From contig NZ_SMBZ01000026.1 in the NCBI RefSeq assembly GCF_004342685.1, positions 1-49,238 of the forward strand: a DNA stretch of 49,238 nt, read 5' to 3'. Under the pieces are notes generated by a model. The model searched no databases and was not told the origin of the DNA. It saw nothing but the letters and a program-made list of their open reading frames with translations. Position 1 is the stretch's first letter, and every line of letters starts with the position of its first letter. The stretch is from Sphingobacterium alimentarium. Lineage in GTDB: Bacteria; Bacteroidota; Bacteroidia; Sphingobacteriales; Sphingobacteriaceae. The translations under genes were made by a program, and so were the position numbers. Below, in pieces: positions 25,309-32,797 of the stretch.

Positions 25309-26391
25309 TTATTTCAAAAAAGGAGCTTTCTTAACTTCAGCTTTTATCTTTTGGTTGCGGATACTGATAAATATTTCCGTGCCTGCTTTTGCATATTCCG
25401 TGTTTATATAGCCTAGACCGATTGATTTTTTAAGCGATGGAGATTGAGTACCCGATGTTACACGACCAATTACCTGACCATCAGCATCCACAATTTCATA
25501 ACCATGACGAGGGATACCTCTGTCAATCATCTCGAAGCCAACCAGCTTTTGTGCTGTGCCCTTTTCCTTTTCAGCCTTAAGATTTTCTGAGTTTACAAAA
25601 TCTTTTGTGAATTTTGTCACCCAACCTAAGCCTGCTGCTAACGGTGAAGTCGTATCATCAATATCATTACCATACAAGCAGAAGCCCATTTCTAGACGTA
25701 GGGTATCTCGTGCGCCAAGACCGATAGGTTTGATGCCGAATGATGCGCCCGCAGCGAAGATGGCGTCCCACACCTTTTGAGCATCTTTGTTTGCCACATA
25801 TATCTCAAAGCCTCCAGCGCCAGTATAACCAGTCGCGGATATAATTACATTGTCCACACCAGCAAAGCTGCCTTTAACAAAGGAATAATACTCCATAGAA
25901 GCCAGTTCGATGTCTGTAAGGCCTTGTAGAGCCTCTGCAGCTTTAGGACCTTGTACGGCGAATAGAGAGGTCTCATCCGAGATGTCTTTCATTTCTACAC
26001 CATAGCTGTTGTATTTGCTGATCCAGTTCCAATCTTTCTCGATGTTAGACGCATTTACTACAAGAAGGTATGTCTCATCATCGATTTTGTACGTCAAGAA
26101 GTCGTCTACAATACCACCATTCTCATTCGGTAGATAGGCATATTGAACTTTTCCGTTGTATAATTTAGATACGTCGTTTGAAGATACTTTTTGGATTAGG
26201 TCTATAGCTTTTTCTCCTTTCAAAATAAACTCACCCATATGACTCACATCGAATACCCCTACTCCCGTACGGACAGTCTCATGTTCGTCGTTAATGCCAG
26301 AATATTGAACAGGCATATTAAAACCTGCGAAAGGAACCATCTTTGCTCCTAAGGAAATATGATGGTCTGTTAAAGCTGTATTTTTCATCAT
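25309..26391 (-). CDS. gcvT: aminomethyltransferase (glycine cleavage T protein)
   Basis: GcvT moves the methylene group of aminomethyl-lipoate (on GcvH) to tetrahydrofolate, releasing ammonia. The 360-residue protein has the usual start [27 protein letters not shown], the catalytic-region motif [25 protein letters not shown] near the folate site and [20 protein letters not shown]. Two consecutive ATG codons are possible starts. Other gcv genes are not in the window. It is convergent with the small membrane pair. Confidence 0.95.
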   Translation of the reverse strand: MMKNTALTDHHISLGAKMVPFAGFNMPVQYSGINDEHETVRTGVGVFDVSHMGEFILKGEKAIDLIQKVSSNDVSKLYNGKVQYAYLPNENGGIVDDFLTYKIDDETYLLVVNASNIEKDWNWISKYNSYGVEMKDISDETSLFAVQGPKAAEALQGLTDIELASMEYYSFVKGSFAGVDNVIISATGYTGAGGFEIYVANKDAQKVWDAIFAAGASFGIKPIGLGARDTLRLEMGFCLYGNDIDDTTSPLAAGLGWVTKFTKDFVNSENLKAEKEKGTAQKLVGFEMIDRGIPRHGYEIVDADGQVIGRVTSGTQSPSLKKSIGLGYINTEYAKAGTEIFISIRNQKIKAEVKKAPFLK

Positions 26392-26411
26392 TTATGGAAT
26401 ATAAATTTTTG

Positions 26412-26419
26412 CAAAAATA
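26412..26419 (-). promoter_or_regulatory. candidate gcvT -7 box
   Basis: On the minus strand TATTTTTG matches TAnnTTTG and ends about 20 bases before the gcvT ATG. No clear -33 partner is seen. Confidence 0.35.
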
Positions 26420-26498
26420 ATTATTAAATCTGTATTTAAGGGCATCTTTTTGAGATACTCGTAAAGTATACAAAATAAATTGATAAAAAGCGTAAATT

Positions 26499-27203
26499 TT
26501 ATCGGTTACCTAAGATCGCAACCGATTGCAGATTCAAAATGTGCAAAACTCTTTTGAATTCTTCATTTAAATCGGCCTTTATTTCGATTGTTTTTTGGGT
26601 CCAGGGATGTGTGAAGGTTAAAGCGGATGCGTGCAATAACATCGTATCCATCTGAAACCTTTCTTTCCACATCTTGTTCTGCTTGTTGCAGCCATGTGGC
26701 CTATCTCCTATTATCGGGTACATGATGTGCGCAAAATGTCGTCTGAGCTGATGCATACGTCCTGTCTCGGGGTTGGCCTCGACTAGCGAATAACGAGAGG
26801 TAGGAAACTTTCCTTGTGGAACATCGATTTCTGCTGTTGCTAACCTGCGGTAATGCGTAATGGCATCCTGCGCCGTGCCGTTTTCTTTCAGCAATGGGTA
26901 GTCTATTGTGCCTTCTTCTGGGCAATAGCCACGAAGTACCGCCAAATAGCGTTTATTTATCTTTTTGTCCTGAAAAAGCATCTGCGTTTTTTGATCCGTC
27001 TGTTTATCGAGAGAGAAAAGCAATATCCCGCCTGTTTTTCTATCCAGGCGATGCGCTGGGTACACAGGCTGTCCGATTTGGTCACGTAGCTGCTGTAGCG
27101 CAAACTCCGAGGCGTCATTTGCAATCGATGATCGATGTACAAGAAGCCCGTGAGGCTTGTTTATAGCGATAAGGTGTGTGTCGTGGTATAGAATTTCGAG
27201 CAT
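26499..27203 (-). CDS. truC: RluA-family pseudouridine synthase, TruC-like
   Basis: The 234-residue RNA modifying enzyme has the RluA-family catalytic motif HRLDRKTGGILLF at 51-63, with Asp54 as the nucleophile, and GRMHQLRRHFAHI further on. The short length, lack of an S4 domain, DRPHG and the C-terminal half fit TruC (tRNA position 65 in E. coli) better than RluA or RluD. The target in this organism is inferred. Its start codon shares one base with the stop of the DUF4359-like gene upstream. Confidence 0.82.
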   Translation of the reverse strand: MLEILYHDTHLIAINKPHGLLVHRSSIANDASEFALQQLRDQIGQPVYPAHRLDRKTGGILLFSLDKQTDQKTQMLFQDKKINKRYLAVLRGYCPEEGTIDYPLLKENGTAQDAITHYRRLATAEIDVPQGKFPTSRYSLVEANPETGRMHQLRRHFAHIMYPIIGDRPHGCNKQNKMWKERFQMDTMLLHASALTFTHPWTQKTIEIKADLNEEFKRVLHILNLQSVAILGNR

Positions 27204-27571
27204 TACAATCTTCTCAGTATTCCCACAATTTCGTCTGCCTTTTTATCGATTTCTGGACTTAGCCACACCGTTTTGAAAGCCCCTCCTCCTATTGGATTAT
27301 CTTGACCTTCCCATCTGATTTTTATAACCGAGAAGAGGTAATAATTTTCTATGATAATGTTATTTTGCACAAACTCTTTGACAATTCTATCGCCAAACAA
27401 GGACATGCCCAATTCTACTGCGTCCTTATTTTCGTAATCCAGTTGCTTCACAAGCAATGCTTTGGCTTTATCCTCTATAGCTTTTTCAAACTGCTCTCGC
27501 TTTGGGTTTGTCAAGATGGCCGCAATCATAATGGCCACCAGTGTTAATGCAAATATCCTGGTTTTAGACAT
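27203..27571 (-). CDS. DUF4359-like protein, membrane-anchored
   Basis: The 122-residue protein has one N-terminal hydrophobic segment (IFALTLVAIMIAAIL) directly followed by TNPKREQFEKAIEDKA, and near the middle IIIENYYLFSVIKI. The TNP-x-x-x-Y/F start after a membrane anchor and the NYYLFS motif are what I associate with DUF4359; function is unknown. It probably sits on the outer face of the inner membrane. The stop overlaps the truC start, suggesting a shared transcript. Confidence 0.7.
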   Translation of the reverse strand: MSKTRIFALTLVAIMIAAILTNPKREQFEKAIEDKAKALLVKQLDYENKDAVELGMSLFGDRIVKEFVQNNIIIENYYLFSVIKIRWEGQDNPIGGGAFKTVWLSPEIDKKADEIVGILRRL

Positions 27572-27597
27572 GTATAAAAGTTATGACATTAAATTTT

Positions 27598-28086
27598 TTA
27601 GAATATACTTCCTACAGTGGTGAACACCCAGTCCGCAAACAACCACATGAGATAAATAAATCCTACACACAAAATTACTATAATAATAAATAAAGTAATT
27701 AACAATCCTTTGGCACTACCCTGATGTTTGTTTTCAAAATAGTGTTCACGCAATAGACGCACGTTTTTCTTATTGGCTTTGTTGAAAAAATCAAAGGCAT
27801 ATCCGAGCAAGGGAATAGAGCCTAAAATAGCGTCTAGTAAAATGTTAAACAGCATTTTCACACCCACTTTAGATCCTGCCCCGTTCCGCAGTATGACAAT
27901 CACCAATCCCATGGACATGGTAAATGACACGACCTGACCAGCGTAGGGTATTAAATTCAAAAGAGGATCCAAGCCGAACCTGAATCCTCCAATATTGAAT
28001 TTATTATCTAATAACGTTGCCATTTGCTCTATCCAAGCAAATTCCTTCGCTCTTTTTTGTTGAACCAGTTGTTTGTTCTCTTCCAA
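27598..28086 (-). CDS. DUF4112 membrane protein
   Basis: The 162-residue protein has the DUF4112 pattern: WIEQMATLLDNKFNIGGFRFGLDPLLNLIPYAGQ, then SMGLVIVILRNGAGSKVGVKML and LLDAILGSIPLLGYAFDFFNKANKKNVRLL. A strong membrane helix (LLITLFIIIVILCVGFIYLMW) lies at the C-terminus. The function of the family is unknown. It starts one base after the SIMPL gene stop and is 26 bases before the DUF4359-like gene, so four genes from 28801 to 26499 are likely one transcript. Confidence 0.85.
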   Translation of the reverse strand: MEENKQLVQQKRAKEFAWIEQMATLLDNKFNIGGFRFGLDPLLNLIPYAGQVVSFTMSMGLVIVILRNGAGSKVGVKMLFNILLDAILGSIPLLGYAFDFFNKANKKNVRLLREHYFENKHQGSAKGLLITLFIIIVILCVGFIYLMWLFADWVFTTVGSIF

Positions 28087-28087
28087 G

Positions 28088-28801
28088 TTATTTTAATTCA
28101 AATACACCATCAATATAGCAAGTCAATTTGATAGGACGAATATCTAATGATAAATCGGATGATTCTGCTGCGCCGTCCATCATAGCTGTTTTGGCATACA
28201 TACGTGTAGATACAGGCATCAGTTCGGCAAAGTTGAAGCTACTATTGTCATTGATGACAAGTACATTGCCTACTGTACCGCCGTCTGCCGCAGCCAATAT
28301 TTCTGCATTTTGACGAGCATCTTTCACTGCTGCGGTTTTTAATTCTTTTTCGATAGCACGTTTTTGACTGTGATCATAGCCGCTGATTGAAGTGCTTTGC
28401 AATCCTTGAGGATCTACTTTGTCCAGCATCTCGTGCAATCCGTTCAGATTTGTCACTTTGATGCGGTATTGACGAGCTTGCAATAGCTCATTATTTTTCT
28501 TCTTATTGGCGTAATTGTAGCTATAGATATTCTGAACGGTAAAGTCCTCTTTTTTTACGCCATTAGCCATTGCAGCATCAAAAAGCTGTTTTTCCAATGT
28601 CTCGATAAACACTTTCTTTTTCATATTTCCATCCATGTAAAACTCTTTGAGTGAGATGGATAGATAAATAATGTCTGGTGTAACTTCTTTCTCCGCGTAT
28701 CCTTTTGTGGCTACCTTACGATACGAATCAATATTATTTGTTTGTGCTTTTGTCATCAAAACAGTTCCTATTAGAAATGCGATAGTTAGTAATTTTTTCA
28801 T
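28088..28801 (-). CDS. SIMPL-domain (DUF541) periplasmic protein
   Basis: The 237-residue protein has a signal peptide (LLTIAFLIGTVLMTKAQ) and one SIMPL/DUF541 domain: VATKGYAEKEVTPDIIYLSISL near 30-52, LLQARQYRIKVTNLNGL and AVKDARQNAEILAAADGGTVGNVLVI, followed by the PVSTRMYAKT tail. Homologues form oligomeric periplasmic or outer-membrane rings, and their role is mostly unknown (some are linked to oxidative stress). It leads the SIMPL-DUF4112-DUF4359-truC run and is divergent from the cold-shock gene. Confidence 0.88.
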   Translation of the reverse strand: MKKLLTIAFLIGTVLMTKAQTNNIDSYRKVATKGYAEKEVTPDIIYLSISLKEFYMDGNMKKKVFIETLEKQLFDAAMANGVKKEDFTVQNIYSYNYANKKKNNELLQARQYRIKVTNLNGLHEMLDKVDPQGLQSTSISGYDHSQKRAIEKELKTAAVKDARQNAEILAAADGGTVGNVLVINDNSSFNFAELMPVSTRMYAKTAMMDGAAESSDLSLDIRPIKLTCYIDGVFELK

Positions 28802-28820
28802 AAATTATTCTAAAATTAAA

Positions 28821-28847
28821 ATTGTCTACTTATAACGCATAGACAAT
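28821..28847. repeat. 8-bp inverted repeat between SIMPL and csp genes
   Basis: ATTGTCTA (28821-28828) and TAGACAAT (28840-28847) are perfect reverse complements with an 11-base spacer. They lie 20 bases upstream of the SIMPL start codon, in the divergent promoter region. Confidence 0.5.
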
Positions 28848-28887
28848 CGAATTGCTACAATGTTTAATAAAAGCAAAAAAATAATAA

Positions 28888-28918
28888 TTGTAAATAGTTT
28901 TTATAAATCTTATCTTTA
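28888..28918 (+). promoter_or_regulatory. promoter of the cold-shock gene
   Basis: TTG at 28888-28890 and TATCTTTA at 28911-28918 are 20 bases apart, matching the Bacteroidota -33/-7 arrangement with one mismatch. The leader to the ATG is short, about 20 bases. Confidence 0.5.
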
Positions 28919-28942
28919 GGATAAATTAAACACAATACAGTA

Positions 28943-29134
28943 ATGCAAGAAGGTAAAGTAAAATTCTTTAATGAGACCAAAGGTTTCGGTTTCATAGTGC
29001 CTGCTTCGGGCGAAAGTGAAATTTTTGTTCACGTATCAGGATTAGTAGACAAAGTTCGTGAAGGCGATGATGTTTCTTACGAAGTAGAACAAGGCCGCAA
29101 AGGTCTTAACGCGGTAAATGTAAAAGTTATCTAA
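28943..29134 (+). CDS. cold-shock domain protein, CspA family
   Basis: The 63-residue protein is a single cold-shock domain. RNP1 is KGFGFI at 13-18 (within FFNETKGFGFI) and RNP2 is IFVHVS at 27-32, with VSYEVEQGRKGLNAVNVKVI completing the barrel. It should bind single-stranded RNA or DNA as an RNA chaperone. The leader is short, so the long cold-responsive leader of E. coli cspA is absent. A strong terminator follows. Confidence 0.94.
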   Translation: MQEGKVKFFNETKGFGFIVPASGESEIFVHVSGLVDKVREGDDVSYEVEQGRKGLNAVNVKVI

Positions 29135-29158
29135 TAGATTCTAAATATATTTATTGTG

Positions 29159-29192
29159 AAAAAGCTCGAAATATTTGATTTCGAGCTTTTTT
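29159..29192. terminator. terminator after cold-shock gene
   Basis: AAAAAGCTCGAAAT (29159-29172) pairs with ATTTCGAGCTTTTT (29178-29191) over a 5-base loop, followed by a further T. It is usable from both strands and separates csp from the convergent DUF805 gene. Confidence 0.9.
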
Positions 29193-29218
29193 AATTCCAC
29201 GCCTATTTCAGTGGTATT

Positions 29219-29686
29219 TTATTTATTGACAAAAGGGTTGTCCGTGTCTCTTTGTCCAGCAAAAGGATCATTATTTTCACCTCGTTTTGGGTCTGCACCA
29301 TATTCATTTTGCCCTTTTTCTCCCTCTTGGATATATAGGTAGATTAAATAAATCCAACCTACACAACAAAAGAACCCCCATAAAATGTTCCATCCAGATT
29401 TCCCGATATCATGTAATCTTCTTACACCTACAGCTATCGATGGGATTAATACGACTAAAGAATAAAAACTGCTAAGATATCCCCCAGATCGATAACTCGA
29501 TATCCATTCCATGCCTGGTACATCTACAGGTTCAGCTTGAAAGGAAAATCCCAACATACTATCTAAAAGGGATAATCCCCAAGAAATAATAATATTAAAA
29601 AGGACAAACATCCAGAATTCCTTTCTACGGGCTCGCCCATTAAAATTTGCGTAATTATCTCTTACGACTTTTAAATACCATTCCAT
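29219..29686 (-). CDS. DUF805 membrane protein
   Basis: The 155-residue protein has the DUF805 start NYANFNGRARRKEFWMFVLFNIII, the mid-region SLVVLIPSIAVGVRRLHDIGKSGW (the RRLHD-xG-xSGW signature) and several membrane helices. The C-terminal tail is polar and Asp/Asn-rich. The family is common and its function is unknown. It stands alone between the csp terminator and recO. Confidence 0.92.
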   Translation of the reverse strand: MEWYLKVVRDNYANFNGRARRKEFWMFVLFNIIISWGLSLLDSMLGFSFQAEPVDVPGMEWISSYRSGGYLSSFYSLVVLIPSIAVGVRRLHDIGKSGWNILWGFFCCVGWIYLIYLYIQEGEKGQNEYGADPKRGENNDPFAGQRDTDNPFVNK

Positions 29687-29756
29687 AATTTAGTTTATTT
29701 AGTCAATTAAAACGTTTTCTATATCAAAAATAAGATATTTCCCGACTTATTAAAGT

Positions 29757-30479
29757 CTAATGAAATATTTCTTCAAGTATTTGCAGGGATTTTACAGTGC
29801 CAAAATTCTCGGTGTGTAACTTATAGAAGTTGATGATCTGTGACAGCAGATAAATACGGTCCTCGTGCGTCATTTGGATGGTATGCGCGTGTTCGTAAGA
29901 AATGTTTAATACCGTATGAAACATTCGGGTGTGTGGTTCCTGTAATGAATAGGTGTGCGCGGGCGCAAAATTGGTAAATATGCCATCCACCAAATCAAAA
30001 TAAGCAAGTGGTTTGTCAGGTGCTGTAGGCATATACCCCAAAAAACGACTTAATTTCATCAGAAAACAGAGATGAAAATTATGAATAGGCTTATCGGTCT
30101 GATCTAACCAGAGAATGGATTGCTGTATAAAATTAAAAAGATGAGGGTCCGGCTGCTGCTGTTTCAGCACTTTGTAAAGGATCTCATTTAGGAAAATCGC
30201 GACAGAACTTTTGGTAATATCCATAGGGATCTGTTGCAATATCGGTGACGATGTGGCTTCTTTTATGCGCTGCAGTGCGCCAGTATCTTTGTGGTACACA
30301 ATCATGTCCAATAAGTGCAGAGGCTGAAGCATATTGATGTGAATTTTGGCCTTTGGTTTACGGGCGCCGTTGATCAAATAAGACTGTATACCAAACTCTT
30401 CGGTGAAAAGTTGAGCAACGACACTATTCTCCGAATAGTTGGTCACCTTTAAAGCTATCGCACGTGTCTTATGAAGCAT
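29757..30479 (-). CDS. recO: DNA repair protein RecO
   Basis: RecO helps RecR load RecA onto SSB-coated single-stranded DNA and anneals strands. The 240-residue protein has the family N-terminal OB fold: KTRAIALKVTNYSENSVVAQLFTEEFGIQSYLINGARKPKAK, followed by PLHLLDMIVYHK. The C-terminal helical part lacks the CxxC zinc-binding cysteines found in some RecO proteins, a common situation in this phylum. It is divergent from the rpmB gene cluster. Confidence 0.92.
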   Translation of the reverse strand: MLHKTRAIALKVTNYSENSVVAQLFTEEFGIQSYLINGARKPKAKIHINMLQPLHLLDMIVYHKDTGALQRIKEATSSPILQQIPMDITKSSVAIFLNEILYKVLKQQQPDPHLFNFIQQSILWLDQTDKPIHNFHLCFLMKLSRFLGYMPTAPDKPLAYFDLVDGIFTNFAPAHTYSLQEPHTRMFHTVLNISYEHAHTIQMTHEDRIYLLSQIINFYKLHTENFGTVKSLQILEEIFH

Positions 30480-30522
30480 TCGTCCTGAATAATATCCTTG
30501 TTTTGTCCGTAAAAGTACTAAG

Positions 30523-30666
30523 ATGACCTTGGAATATCAAAGCGGATTTTATTTGCAGCGCAGTGGTCATTGTGAATTGTTGAAAACTATTTTCATGGGA
30601 GACTTTTTAGATAATTTAGAAAAGCTATACCTTTGGCTGTTCCTACCCTTTTTGGATTATTTTTAA
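30523..30666 (+). CDS. doubtful small ORF, 47 residues
   Basis: This is an open frame from ATG 30523 to TAA 30664 in the 304-base gap between recO and rpmB. Its C-terminal half is hydrophobic and acidic (LEKLYLWLFLPFLDYF). There is no ribosome-binding site or recognised family, and an exact TAnnTTTG box (30628-30635) lies inside it. It may be chance or a small membrane peptide. Confidence 0.18.
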   Translation: MTLEYQSGFYLQRSGHCELLKTIFMGDFLDNLEKLYLWLFLPFLDYF

Positions 30667-30686
30667 AAATAATTCTAACCATACTG

Positions 30687-30745
30687 TTGTAAATTCCAAA
30701 AGAAATATAGATATTTGCAAACTCTTTGCAGAGAGTGCAAAAGAG
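30687..30745 (+). promoter_or_regulatory. rpmB promoter and leader hairpins
   Basis: TTG (30687-30689) and GATATTTG (30710-30717) are 20 bases apart and approximate a -33/-7 pair. Immediately downstream two alternative hairpins share bases: ACTCT/AGAGT (30721-30725 with 30732-30736), and CTCTTTGCA/TGCAAAAGAG (30722-30730 with 30736-30745, one bulged A). A second exact box, TACCTTTG, lies upstream at 30628-30635. Confidence 0.4.
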
Positions 30746-30783
30746 AATTGGTGTATAAATAGACAACATTAAAAATAAATATC

Positions 30784-31017
30784 ATGTCAAGAATTTGTGA
30801 TTTAACAGGCAAAACGGCATTAAAAGGAAATAACGTATCTCACTCGAACGTTAAGACTAAACGTAAATTCTATCCTAATTTACAAACTAAACGTTTTTAC
30901 ATTCCTGAAGAAGATCGTTGGATCACTTTAAAAGTGTCTACGGCTGCAATTAAAACAATTAACAAAAACGGAATTACTTCGGTTATCAATAAATTTATCA
31001 AAAAAGGATACGTTTAG
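30784..31017 (+). CDS. rpmB: 50S ribosomal protein L28
   Basis: The 77-residue L28 has the typical start MSRICDLTGKTALKGNNVSHSN, then TKRKFYPNLQTKRFYIPEEDRW and an ISTxA-like KVSTAAIKTINKNG. It lacks a full zinc ribbon. It is the first gene of the L28-L33-DUF4295-ftsY cluster, the standard order in this phylum, and has a structured leader. Confidence 0.97.
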   Translation: MSRICDLTGKTALKGNNVSHSNVKTKRKFYPNLQTKRFYIPEEDRWITLKVSTAAIKTINKNGITSVINKFIKKGYV

Positions 31018-31088
31018 TAGATAATCCGCCTGTTAATTAAAAATATTCATGAACTAATAGTCCGTGAGGATTAGAAAAAGTAAAAACA

Positions 31089-31271
31089 ATGGCTAAAAAA
31101 GGAAATAGAGTACAAGTTATCTTAGAGTGTACTGAGCACAAAGAAAGTGGTCTTCCAGGGATGTCACGTTACATCACTACAAAAAACAAAAAGAACACAA
31201 CAGAGCGTTTGGAATTGAAAAAATTCAATCCTGTATTGAGAAAAGTGACTGTTCACAAAGAAATTAAGTAA
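31089..31271 (+). CDS. rpmG: 50S ribosomal protein L33
   Basis: The 60-residue L33 reads [17 protein letters not shown], then [26 protein letters not shown] and [10 protein letters not shown]. Only one cysteine is present, so this is the zinc-independent (C-minus) form. It lies 71 bases after rpmB and 49 bases before the DUF4295 gene. Confidence 0.97.
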   Translation: MAKKGNRVQVILECTEHKESGLPGMSRYITTKNKKNTTERLELKKFNPVLRKVTVHKEIK

Positions 31272-31320
31272 TTAATTTATGGATTGATGAAGGTCATCCA
31301 TTTTAAATAAATAAAATACC

Positions 31321-31482
31321 ATGGCAAAGAAAGCGGTAGCATCATTACAAAAAGGTGGTGGTAAAGAATTTACAAAAGTTGTTATCACTGCAAAATCTGC
31401 TAAAACTGGAGCTTATACTTTCAAAGAAAGTATGGTACACAACGACAACGTAAAAGATGTTGTTGCGGCAGCTTCCAAATAA
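31321..31482 (+). CDS. DUF4295 ribosome-cluster protein, 53 residues
   Basis: The 53-residue basic protein starts MAKKAVASLQKGGGKEFTKV and ends VKDVVAAASK. It matches DUF4295, a Bacteroidota-specific small protein always found just after rpmG. Its position and basic charge suggest a ribosome-associated role, but this is not shown. The strong terminator at 31528 ends the ribosomal-protein transcript here, ahead of ftsY. Confidence 0.88.
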   Translation: MAKKAVASLQKGGGKEFTKVVITAKSAKTGAYTFKESMVHNDNVKDVVAAASK

Positions 31483-31527
31483 GCATAAAAAATATTCCTT
31501 TTTTAAAGTTTTTCTTTAAAAAAACTG

Positions 31528-31563
31528 AAAGCCGTTTTGGTATCTCACCGAAAGGGCTTTTTT
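31528..31563 (+). terminator. terminator after the L28-L33 cluster
   Basis: AAAGCC pairs with GGCTTT; the stem continues inside with TTTTGGT/ACCGAAA (one G-U) around ATCTC, and a T run follows. It is a long two-part stem. Confidence 0.88.
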
Positions 31564-31581
31564 AGTATGGCAAGATTTGAG

Positions 31582-31589
31582 TATATTTG
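31582..31589 (+). promoter_or_regulatory. candidate ftsY -7 box
   Basis: TATATTTG is an exact TAnnTTTG match, 24 bases before the ftsY ATG and just past the terminator. No -33 TTG is evident. Confidence 0.4.
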
Positions 31590-31613
31590 AACTTGTATTT
31601 TAAGCAGTAATTC

Positions 31614-32576
31614 ATGGGTTTATTCGATTTTTTCAAGAAGAAGCAAGAAACACCTGAGGCGCAAGAAGCGCTAGACAAAGGATTAGAGAAAACTAAAGAA
31701 GGTTTCTTATCTAAGATTACCAAGGCTGTCGTTGGGAAATCCACGATTGATGACGATGTATTGGACAATCTGGAGGAGGTGCTTGTAACTTCGGATGTAG
31801 GAGTGACTACGACATTGAAAATTGTAGAACGCATTCAACAGCGCGTAGCTCGTGATAAATATGTGGGTACGGATGACCTTAATCGTCTGCTGAAGGAAGA
31901 AATACAAGCGCTTTTAGCGGAGAATAATAGCAACGATTTTGAACACTTTGAATATGGCGATCATAAGCCGTATGTAATCATGGTGGTGGGCGTGAATGGT
32001 GTAGGCAAGACAACTACTATTGGTAAATTGGCGCATCAATTAAAAGAATCGGGCAATAAGGTAGTATTGGGAGCTGCAGATACATTCAGGGCTGCCGCTG
32101 TGGAGCAGATTAAACTTTGGGGTGAGCGAGTAGGTGTACGTGTCGTAGCACAAGCTATGGGTTCAGACCCCGCGTCAGTGGCCTTTGACACTATTCAATC
32201 CGCCGTATCCAATGGCGATGACGTGGCCATCATTGACACGGCAGGGCGTCTGCACAATAAAGTGGGATTGATGAATGAATTGGGTAAGATCAAAAATGTG
32301 ATGCAAAAGGTTATTCCTGGCGCGCCGCATGAGATTTTATTGGTGCTCGATGCTTCTACAGGTCAGAATGCCATAGAACAATGTACACAGTTCACTCAAG
32401 CAACGGATGTCAATGCTTTAGCTTTGACTAAACTGGATGGGACAGCCAAAGGCGGTGTGGTGATTGGTATTTCGGATCAATTCAAAATTCCTGTAAAATA
32501 TATCGGTGTAGGAGAGAAGATAGGTGATTTACAGCTTTTCAACAAAAGGGAGTTCGTAGAATCCTTATTCAAATAG
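31614..32576 (+). CDS. ftsY: signal recognition particle receptor FtsY
   Basis: FtsY is the membrane-associated SRP receptor GTPase that delivers ribosome-nascent chains to SecYEG. The 320-residue form lacks the long acidic A domain of E. coli and starts directly with a short amphipathic helix (MGLFDFFKKKQETPE). The NG domain follows: G1 GVNGVGKTTT at 126-135, AADTFRAAAVEQ, DTAGRLHNK, TKLDGTAKGG and GVGEKIGDLQLF. The SRP pathway cooperates with secA upstream in the window. Confidence 0.97.
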   Translation: MGLFDFFKKKQETPEAQEALDKGLEKTKEGFLSKITKAVVGKSTIDDDVLDNLEEVLVTSDVGVTTTLKIVERIQQRVARDKYVGTDDLNRLLKEEIQALLAENNSNDFEHFEYGDHKPYVIMVVGVNGVGKTTTIGKLAHQLKESGNKVVLGAADTFRAAAVEQIKLWGERVGVRVVAQAMGSDPASVAFDTIQSAVSNGDDVAIIDTAGRLHNKVGLMNELGKIKNVMQKVIPGAPHEILLVLDASTGQNAIEQCTQFTQATDVNALALTKLDGTAKGGVVIGISDQFKIPVKYIGVGEKIGDLQLFNKREFVESLFK

Positions 32577-32606
32577 TACTTGATTAAAAATTTCTGAAAA
32601 TATTCC

Positions 32607-32676
32607 GTCATTTCGAATGAGGTAAACGAAATGAGAAATCTCATCTGTTTAGATTTCTCCCTTCGCTCGAAATGAT
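32607..32676. repeat. REP-like palindromic element
   Basis: The 70-base imperfect palindrome has outer arms GTCATTTCGA (32607-32616) and TCGAAATGAT (32667-32676), one mismatch, and inner arms GAGAAATCT (32633-32641) and AGATTTCTC (32651-32659) around a 9-base loop. The motif CTCCCTTCGCTCGAAATGA is the sort seen in dispersed extragenic palindromes of Bacteroidota. It contains no ORF. Confidence 0.7.
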
Positions 32677-32753
32677 GAATAGACTTTACTACCTTTCAAA
32701 GAAGAATAACAGGCTTATTAATAAATTTTGGAAACTTAAGTTGCGAGATTAAA

Positions 32754-32786
32754 CGATTATCTGTGTAATCGATTAATCTGTGCAAT
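32754..32786. repeat. tandem 16/17-bp repeat before rimO
   Basis: CGATTATCTGTGTAAT (32754-32769) is followed directly by CGATTAATCTGTGCAAT (32770-32786): the same unit with one inserted base and one substitution. It ends 11 bases before the rimO ATG. Confidence 0.6.
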
Positions 32787-32797
32787 TCAATCATAAT

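Noticed and set aside
26701..27166. Several overlapping frames opposite the TruC-like gene
   Set aside because: The TruC-like frame holds the catalytic motif HRLDRKTGG; the others are shadows.
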